Assembly: GCA_946186375.1 (NCBI GenBank)
Contig: CAMHMZ010000004.1
Location: 28,710 to 92,709, forward strand
Direction of reading: 5' to 3'
Source of the DNA: an uncultured Clostridia bacterium
Lineage (GTDB): Bacteria; Bacillota; Clostridia; Oscillospirales; Oscillospiraceae
Length of the DNA: 64,000 bases
Shown: positions 58,207-64,000 of the stretch, one piece after another
How positions within the stretch are numbered: the stretch's first letter is position 1
Layout of the letters: each line of letters opens with the position of its first letter
Program-made: the position numbers and the translations under genes
Notes under the pieces: generated by a model
Told to the model about the DNA's origin: nothing
Databases searched by the model: none
Seen by the model: the letters and a program-made list of their open reading frames with translations, nothing else

Positions 58207-58238
58207 AAAAATGTGTCTCACCGTGAGACACATTTTTT
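58207..58238. repeat. Accessory-region palindrome, copy D
   Basis: AATGTGTCTCACCGTGAGACACATT is a near-perfect palindrome with A- and T-runs on both sides, so it can act as a bidirectional terminator. It separates the minus-strand small genes from the plus-strand pilus locus. Confidence 0.75.
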
Positions 58239-58294
58239 CATATATATCGCAGCCCCAACCGCAAGCCCTAATTCAAGCCGAAAGGAGGAATATC

Positions 58295-58531
58295 ATGTAC
58301 TTTACCAATGGCGAGCATCGGGCCTTTGAGAGCCTCATGCGGGACAAGCCCGGCGATCACTACGACAGCGGCGCAGACGGCCCTTTCCCGGAGTGCCGGA
58401 GTTGTCGCTGTCACCGTCCTCAATGGAAGGATCGGTACTGCAAGTACACCGAGTGCCCCTACACCCCAGGCCGGATGACCGCCATCGGCAAGGGCAATCC
58501 GCCGGGGAACCGAGGTGAGGCCACCCCATAG
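58295..58531 (+). CDS. Small Cys-rich protein upstream of the pilus genes
   Basis: The 78-residue protein has MYFTNGEHRAFESLMRDKPG and then PECRSCRCHRPQWKDRYCKYTECPYTPGR. The Cys pairs fit a small zinc-binding module. It has a strong AAAGGAGG ribosome site and lies 37 bases before the adhesin gene. Similar small proteins occur on conjugative elements in my recollection; the function is unknown. Confidence 0.65.
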   Translation: MYFTNGEHRAFESLMRDKPGDHYDSGADGPFPECRSCRCHRPQWKDRYCKYTECPYTPGRMTAIGKGNPPGNRGEATP

Positions 58532-58568
58532 CTTTTCTATTCCTGCAAAACCAAGACAAGGAGGAATC

Positions 58569-60818
58569 ATGCCTATTGTAAAAACGAAATGGACAAAGCG
58601 GCTTGCCGTGACGCTTTGTACTATGCTGCTCTTATGCGCGGCTATCCCCGTTACGGCTTTTGCCGATGATCTTCATATCGCCACCGCATACCAGCCTTTC
58701 ATGTACTTTGAGAAATACGACGGCGTATGGGGCGACCTCGGCACACCGCCGCACTCGGTTGTGGAAACCGGCCAGCCTGCCTACTGCCTGCAAATGAGCA
58801 TGGAAAGCCCCTACGGTGACGGGTATAACGCAACCGACGGCTCGCAGTATTACACCCCGAAGATACTGAACGGACTGAAAGCGATCCTCGCGCACGGGTA
58901 TCCGGCCTCGACGGGAGGCTTTAACGCAAACCAGGCGCAGTACGCTACGGCCAACGCGATCCGCTTCTTCCTCGCGGAAAACGGCATCCAGGAAATGCCC
59001 GCTTATCTGCGAGATACAAGCAATGCCCGCGCAAAACCCGGTTATGAGGCGCTTTTCGCGTGGTGCCTGGAGCTTTTGGAGTACGGCAGACACCCAGACA
59101 CAAACCATTCCATTACGTTCTCCCGCACGGATCTGACGCTGGAATCCAACGAGCCGAATTTCAGCTTCGACGGCAGCGTGAAAGTGACCTTCACCGGGCT
59201 TTCCAGCGGTTACACGCTGGACACCTCGGCGTTTCCCGCTGGGACAAGCATCACGGGCTATACCGGCAACAGCGGCGACACCCTGTATATTTCAATCCCG
59301 GAAGAATACGAGGAACGTGCTTACACGCTCTCGGCCTCCGGTATCTACGACAGCACCGAGGCGGTGCTGTTTTTCTATGCGCCGACCACCTACGGCCAGC
59401 AGCGCGTCGTCACCTGCACCATTGACACACAATGCACCATTGTTGACGCCAGTATGACCGTCCGAACGCCGAAAGCCCCGATCCGTACCGGCAACATCGA
59501 ATTATGCAAGGTGGACGAAAACGGAAACGTCGTACCCGGCGCATGTTTCGTCCTCTACGACAGCGACGGGCAAGTGGTAGGCGGCGGCAAGACAGACAGC
59601 AACGGAAAAATCGGCTTTTACGATCTTCCGCTGGGAGAATACTACTATGCCGAGACGGAAACGCTGCGCCATCTTGTCCTTGATCCGATGCTCTACCCCG
59701 TGACGATCACAGAGGGCGGGCAGACAGTAACTGTGTCCGCAGTAAACGAGTTTGCCCGCGGGAACGTGTCTGTGCTGAAGCAGAACGAGGAAACCGGCGA
59801 GCCCATGTCCGGCGTACACTTTATTCTGATGGACAGCGGCGGCAACCTTGTCAAAGAGGGCGACACGGACGAAGACGGCAAGCTGACCTTTACCGGGCTT
59901 CTGCTCGGAAGCTATGCTCTGCAGGAGACGGCGACGCAGGAGGGCTTTGTGCTCGACAGTACCCCGATCCCAGTGGAAGTCACCGAACACGGAAAGACCT
60001 ACACCATCACCGCGAACAACACCCCGATCCGGGGTAACTTGAAGATCGTCAAGCGCGACGCCTACGAGGACACGCCCCTTTCCGGCGCGGGCTTCCGGCT
60101 CTTTGACAGCGGCGGCCATCTGATCGCAGAGGGCTACACCGACGCCAACGGAGAGCTGACCTTTGAAAGTCTGCTCTACGGCTCCTATCTGTATCAAGAG
60201 TTCTGCCCGCCGAAGGGCTACGAGCTGGACGATACCGTGTACCCGTTTTCCATTACGGAACACGGCGTAACGATCACGCAGGAGCGCAGCAACCTCCGCA
60301 GGCCGGGAACGCTGGAAGTGAAGAAACAGGATCAGAACGGACGCGCCCTTGCCGGGGCGACCTTCCTCCTGGAATACTCCACGGACAACGGCGCAAGCTG
60401 GGCGGCAGTTTTCTCCCGTGACGGAGACAACATCCAGGCGGGCGGCTGTACCAGCTCCGGCCTCTCTGACGGACAGCTTACCACCGGCTCCAGCGGCAAC
60501 GTGACCTTCAGCGGCCTCCGGGCAGACAGTTCCATTCTCTACCGTCTGACCGAAACGCAGGCGCCCGTCGGCCACTCTCTGCTGGGCAGTCCGCTCTACG
60601 TCGGAACGCTGCCCGTGGAGATCAGCGGTGAGGCTGCGGATAGCGAAACCGTGGACGGCGTGACCTACTGCTACACCCTGTATGTCACGGCGACCGACGA
60701 TCCCATTTTCCGCATTCCCGAAACGGGCGGTGCGGGCTTTGCATGGCTGCCCCTGTTCATGGGCTTTATGACCATGCCCTACATTTACGTTAAAAGAAAG
60801 GATGAACGCGAAACTTGA
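58569..60818 (+). CDS. Pilus-tip adhesin with thioester domain and SpaA/CnaB repeats
   Basis: The 749-residue protein has a signal peptide (about 1-32), then a thioester domain with Cys73 in QPAYCLQ and a Gln in NQAQYATANAIRFF (about 122-124) that would form the internal Cys-Gln bond for covalent host binding. Four CnaB-type domains follow (about 300-690), each with an N-terminal Lys strand (IELCKVD, VSVLKQN, LKIVKRD, LEVKKQD) and a C-terminal Glu region for isopeptide bonds. The C-terminus has the sorting signal IPETGGAG, a membrane segment and a basic tail. The start at 58569 is chosen because it gives the signal peptide. It heads a sortase-assembled pilus operon. Confidence 0.9.
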   Translation: MPIVKTKWTKRLAVTLCTMLLLCAAIPVTAFADDLHIATAYQPFMYFEKYDGVWGDLGTPPHSVVETGQPAYCLQMSMESPYGDGYNATDGSQYYTPKILNGLKAILAHGYPASTGGFNANQAQYATANAIRFFLAENGIQEMPAYLRDTSNARAKPGYEALFAWCLELLEYGRHPDTNHSITFSRTDLTLESNEPNFSFDGSVKVTFTGLSSGYTLDTSAFPAGTSITGYTGNSGDTLYISIPEEYEERAYTLSASGIYDSTEAVLFFYAPTTYGQQRVVTCTIDTQCTIVDASMTVRTPKAPIRTGNIELCKVDENGNVVPGACFVLYDSDGQVVGGGKTDSNGKIGFYDLPLGEYYYAETETLRHLVLDPMLYPVTITEGGQTVTVSAVNEFARGNVSVLKQNEETGEPMSGVHFILMDSGGNLVKEGDTDEDGKLTFTGLLLGSYALQETATQEGFVLDSTPIPVEVTEHGKTYTITANNTPIRGNLKIVKRDAYEDTPLSGAGFRLFDSGGHLIAEGYTDANGELTFESLLYGSYLYQEFCPPKGYELDDTVYPFSITEHGVTITQERSNLRRPGTLEVKKQDQNGRALAGATFLLEYSTDNGASWAAVFSRDGDNIQAGGCTSSGLSDGQLTTGSSGNVTFSGLRADSSILYRLTETQAPVGHSLLGSPLYVGTLPVEISGEAADSETVDGVTYCYTLYVTATDDPIFRIPETGGAGFAWLPLFMGFMTMPYIYVKRKDERET

Positions 60819-62884
60819 AGAAACTCTTTGCGCTGCTGCTTGCCGTCTTGATGGTATGCAGCTTTTCTGTTACTGCCTTTGCCGCGCCCGTGGACGAGGC
60901 CACCATCGACACCTCCCGCACCGGCAATTTGAGCATCTATAAGTACGATCTGACCAACGCCGAGAAAGACGGCGTTTGGGACAGTTCTTACGTCAGTACC
61001 GGCGTCAAGGATGAAAGCGGCGTGGAGGCCGTGCTGGGCGATCCCAGCCGCGTCTCCGCGCTCAACGCCAACGGCAACGCTTACGGCTATGCCATCAAGG
61101 GCGTGGAGTTCACCTACGTCCGCGTGGCCTCGATCCGCACCTTTACCGAGAGCGAGAACGGCGCGGAGCATATCGAAGTGCTGTACGGCATCGCCCCCAC
61201 CGAGCAGAACAACGCCTTTCTCTCCGCTATCGGCGTCAGCACCGAAGATCGCTACGCTCCGGCAGACGAAGTTGTGGACGGCATGACCGTGTACTACTAC
61301 CGCTCCGACGTGCTGATCGACGGCCTTAAAACCTCGCTGGACGCTAACGCTATCGCGGTCAAGAACGCGCTGGAACGCTACGCACGCGACAACCACGGCG
61401 TTGCCATGACCGAGACGGACGCCTACGGCCATACGGGAGCCGCCGATCTGCCCCTGGGCCTGTATCTGCTGATCGAAACCCGCGTCCCCGAAATGGTCAC
61501 GGACACGACCGCGCCTTTCCTCGTCTCTCTCCCCATGACCTCCGTTGACGGCACAAACGCCAGCGACGGCGGGACGCGCTGGATTTACGATGTTACCTTG
61601 TACCCGAAAAACCTCACGGGCATCCCCAGCTTGGAGAAAACCTTGCGCGAGGACAAGGCCGACACCGGCCACAACGAGGGCAGCACGAGCGACATTCACG
61701 ACGGCTACGCCCATACCGGCACGGCCTCGGCGGGCGACGTGATCGACTATCAGATCATTTCCACGCTGCCCAGCATCACCTCCGAGGCGTCCTATCTGAC
61801 CGAGTACACGTTCATCGACACGCTCTCCAAAGGTATCACCTACAACAAGGGCGACGTGCTGTTAGAGTTCTTCCGGGACGAGGGCTGTACCGATCTTGTG
61901 ACCTCCTGGACGGAACAGGACGACCGCTTTCTTGTGAGCTACAACACGGCCTCGGACGGCGCGAGCGTTATGACGATCTCCATGACCGCCTCCGGCCTTG
62001 CAGAGATCAATTCCGGCAGACAGGTCTATGTGAAGTCCAGCATGGTCAACTCCGGCTATTCCGACTGCACCCTGCGGATCACCTACAAGGCCACGGTCAG
62101 CAGCGACGGCAGCGTGACCTACGGCGACGCGGGCAACCCCAACGATGTTGTCCTCACTTGGAAGCGCACGAATAGCTCCTACTACGATACCCTCGTGGAC
62201 GATTGCCACGTCTATGTGTACGGCATCGACATGACGAAGCAGTTTTCCGATGGCCGGGGCGATTTCTCCAAAGTCCAGTTTGTTGTCCGCAACGACACGG
62301 ACGGCTATTTCCTCGTCGGCCAGCTCAACGAGGATGAGGGCGTTTGGTATGTGACCAACCATGTGACCGAGGAAAAGGACGCCACCCATTTCATCCCGAC
62401 GAAGGACGGCAAGCTGATCCTCAAGGGCTTGGAGGACGATACCTACACCTGGACGGAGGTACAGACCGCCAACGGCTACACGCTGCTGAAAAACAGCATC
62501 AAGGTCGTGATCTCGCAGACCGAGAGCGAAACCCTGTGCGGCATCTACGGGACGGACGTTCTCGGCCTCATTCAGAACGATCCCCGCTACGCCGACGTTG
62601 ATCCCGGCCTGTATCACAATATGCCCCAGCGCCACTTGGAGCATAAGCTGCTGACGGCCAGCGCCACCGTGGACAGCAACAAGGTCAACATGGAGCCGGA
62701 CGGCAGCTCGGCCAACGCCTTCGTCCCATTCACGGTCATCAATACGAGAGGCTTTGATCTCCCGCAGACCGGCTCCTACGGCAACTGGATGTTCCCCGTG
62801 GCCGGACTCTCCATGCTGACGCTCTGCATTGTCGGCATCGTCGCCCTCACCCGCAAGAGCAAGAAGAAAGCGCAGAACACCTAA
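60815..62884 (+). CDS. Pilus backbone (major pilin) with LPQTG signal
   Basis: The 689-residue protein has a signal peptide (MKKLFALLLAVLMVCSFSVTAFA), pilin domains with Lys-rich strands (LSIYKYDL, IPSLEKTL) and Glu-containing ends (LYLLIETRVPE, DTYTWTEVQTANGYTLL), and the sorting motif LPQTGSYG followed by a membrane helix and KSKKK. This matches the SpaH/EbpB-like backbone pilins polymerised by class C sortases. The TTG start overlaps the adhesin stop by four bases (TTGA), so translation is coupled. Confidence 0.9.
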   Translation: MKKLFALLLAVLMVCSFSVTAFAAPVDEATIDTSRTGNLSIYKYDLTNAEKDGVWDSSYVSTGVKDESGVEAVLGDPSRVSALNANGNAYGYAIKGVEFTYVRVASIRTFTESENGAEHIEVLYGIAPTEQNNAFLSAIGVSTEDRYAPADEVVDGMTVYYYRSDVLIDGLKTSLDANAIAVKNALERYARDNHGVAMTETDAYGHTGAADLPLGLYLLIETRVPEMVTDTTAPFLVSLPMTSVDGTNASDGGTRWIYDVTLYPKNLTGIPSLEKTLREDKADTGHNEGSTSDIHDGYAHTGTASAGDVIDYQIISTLPSITSEASYLTEYTFIDTLSKGITYNKGDVLLEFFRDEGCTDLVTSWTEQDDRFLVSYNTASDGASVMTISMTASGLAEINSGRQVYVKSSMVNSGYSDCTLRITYKATVSSDGSVTYGDAGNPNDVVLTWKRTNSSYYDTLVDDCHVYVYGIDMTKQFSDGRGDFSKVQFVVRNDTDGYFLVGQLNEDEGVWYVTNHVTEEKDATHFIPTKDGKLILKGLEDDTYTWTEVQTANGYTLLKNSIKVVISQTESETLCGIYGTDVLGLIQNDPRYADVDPGLYHNMPQRHLEHKLLTASATVDSNKVNMEPDGSSANAFVPFTVINTRGFDLPQTGSYGNWMFPVAGLSMLTLCIVGIVALTRKSKKKAQNT

Positions 62885-62899
62885 CTATACTGAACGGCG

Positions 62900-62922
62900 A
62901 GAGGGCGGCAAATCCGCCCTCT
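62900..62922 (+). other. Hairpin between pilin and sortase genes
   Basis: AGAGGGCGG/CCGCCCTCT forms a 9-bp stem with a five-base loop but no T-run. It may be a processing or partial-attenuation site that lowers sortase relative to pilin. Confidence 0.5.
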
Positions 62923-62941
62923 TGCTCTGCAAAGGGGACGC

Positions 62942-63844
62942 ATGAAGAAATCTATGAAAATCTTATCTCTGGCCGTCCTGTTCGTCGTTTCCCTCGGCGT
63001 GATCCTGTACCCGCTGATCGCCAACTACCTCTCCGAGAAAAACCGCAGCCTCATTGAAACGCAGTACACGGAAGCCATCGAACAGATGGACACCACGGCG
63101 CTGGACGCTGCCCGCACCGAAGCGGAGGAATACAACAAGACCCTTGTGACGATCCCGGAAAAGCCCTACACGAAGGACGCCCTTATCAAAGCCGCGGAGA
63201 GCTACGACACGCTCTTGAATGTGCGGGAGGACGGATTGATGGGCTATGTGGAGATCCCCGCTATCGGCGTCAATCTGCCTATCTACCACGGCACAGAGGA
63301 AAGTACCCTCGACCGGGGCGTGGGCCACTTGCTCGGCTCCTCTCTCCCGGTAGGTGGCCTCGGGACGCATTGTGTGTTGACCGGTCACAGCGGCCTTGCC
63401 GGACAGAAGATGTTTTCCGATCTTAACCTCTTGAAAGAGGGCGATCTGTTCTTTCTCCGTGTGCTGGGGCAGACGCTGGCCTATAAGGTGGTCGAAATCT
63501 ATACCGTTCTCCCGGAGGACACGGGAAAGCTGACTATCGACGCCGGGCGCGACCTGTGTACCCTTGTCACCTGTACTCCCTACGGCGTGAACAGCCATCG
63601 GCTGCTGCTGCGTGGGGAGCGTACCGAATACGAGGAAGCCGTCAGCGTGATTGAGGATGCGGACTTTACCCCCGTGGAAGAATCCACCTGGGGCGACGAA
63701 TACCGCCACGGGCTGATCTACGGCGGCTTGACCGTCGCCGGGATCGGCGCGGGCTGCGGGATCTACAAGGCCGTGAAAAAGCCGAAGCGCAAGCGACACA
63801 GCATCCGACAGGAGAAAGCGAGGGGCAGACATGAAACGCATTAA
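62942..63844 (+). CDS. Class C sortase
   Basis: The 300-residue protein has N-terminal and C-terminal membrane segments, the usual class C layout. Catalytic residues are His149 (LTGHSGL), Cys211 and Arg220 (TLVTCTPYGVNSHR). A lid-like region is less clear. It would polymerise the backbone pilin and add the tip adhesin. Its end overlaps the next gene by 14 bases. Confidence 0.93.
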   Translation: MKKSMKILSLAVLFVVSLGVILYPLIANYLSEKNRSLIETQYTEAIEQMDTTALDAARTEAEEYNKTLVTIPEKPYTKDALIKAAESYDTLLNVREDGLMGYVEIPAIGVNLPIYHGTEESTLDRGVGHLLGSSLPVGGLGTHCVLTGHSGLAGQKMFSDLNLLKEGDLFFLRVLGQTLAYKVVEIYTVLPEDTGKLTIDAGRDLCTLVTCTPYGVNSHRLLLRGERTEYEEAVSVIEDADFTPVEESTWGDEYRHGLIYGGLTVAGIGAGCGIYKAVKKPKRKRHSIRQEKARGRHETH

Positions 63845-64000
63845 GTGGAAGCTCCTGCTGCTTGTCCTGCTGATCTGCCTTGCCTTTGCCAGCGCCGCCG
63901 TTGCGGTGAAGCCCGTGATCGACGGCATGGAAAAGAGCATCGAGATCAAGCAGGCCGTGGAGGAATACCGTGAAACCGTTGCCGAGATACGCGAGGAAGC
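63831..64000 (+). CDS. Membrane protein, N-terminus only, next in the pilus operon
   Basis: The gene is cut by the window end after 56 codons. A hydrophobic segment (KLLLLVLLICLAFASAAVAV) near the start is followed by a charged helix (KSIEIKQAVEEYRETVAEIREE). It could be a second sortase or another pilus-assembly protein; the part seen does not decide. Confidence 0.55.
   Translation, partial: MKRIKWKLLLLVLLICLAFASAAVAVKPVIDGMEKSIEIKQAVEEYRETVAEIREE

Noticed and set aside
55582..58238. An integron cassette array
   Set aside because: The palindromes are about 25 bp and lack attC features (GTTRRRY core site and variable stem), and no integron integrase is in the window. The cassette-like look is reported as a finding only.

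Overview
The window looks like the chromosome of a high-GC, spore-forming member of the Clostridia, most likely Oscillospiraceae. The evidence is a GC-rich core with a Bacillus/Clostridium gene order: the mraZ-rsmH-ftsL-pbp division cluster, the yqfC-yqfD-phoH-ybeY-era-yqzL-recO cluster, and rimP-nusA-rnpM-ylxQ-infB-rbfA-nrnA-truB-ribF. Sporulation genes (yqfC, yqfD, ylbJ) and oxygen-detoxification genes of anaerobes (a flavodiiron protein) are also present. The assignment is by family recognition only; no database search was run.

Layout. 1-2.1 kb: start of the division (dcw) cluster on the minus strand, with a sigma-A promoter and a three-repeat MraZ operator. 2.2-9.5 kb: DivIVA-like protein, coaD, rsmD, uvrC, HPr, mutS2, recO, yqzL. 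9.6-13.5 kb: era, ybeY, phoH, yqfD, yqfC, diverging from ylbJ. 13.5-24.8 kb: mostly plus-strand genes for a rhodanese, sugar nucleotides (nucleotidyltransferase, galE), transport, tRNA modification (dus), an EF-G paralogue and membrane or envelope proteins. 25-27 kb: a MotA/TolQ-like and OmpA/MotB-like pair. 27-35 kb: lipid and phosphatase membrane enzymes, an FMN-dependent hydroxy-acid oxidase, murF, an exonuclease. 35.2-35.6 kb: a gene-free block of intergenic repeats. 35.6-44.4 kb: a Cys-repeat XRE regulator and the large translation/RNA operon, whose leader carries a terminator. 44.5-54.7 kb: DD-carboxypeptidase, two candidate non-coding RNAs, FRG protein, asnA, a catalytically altered NagB-like protein, nrdR, a flavodiiron protein with two rubredoxin domains, and a 38-codon gene.

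55.1-64 kb is accessory in character. It begins with a strong promoter, two 107-bp tandem units that each start with a truncated tRNA-Ala 5' half, and then an intact tRNA-Ala(GGC). Small AT-richer genes follow (VanZ, PD-(D/E)XK-like, SRAP, a short pyrophosphatase-like protein), punctuated by a recurrent palindrome. Last comes a sortase-assembled pilus locus (thioester/CnaB adhesin, pilin backbone, class C sortase, and a further gene cut by the window end).

The most interesting items are the structured RNA at about 45.71-45.99 kb, the tandem tRNA-Ala half repeats, the palindrome-separated gene array, the intrinsic terminator in the rimP-nusA leader, the NagB-like protein without catalytic residues, and the 38-codon gene with its own promoter and terminator.
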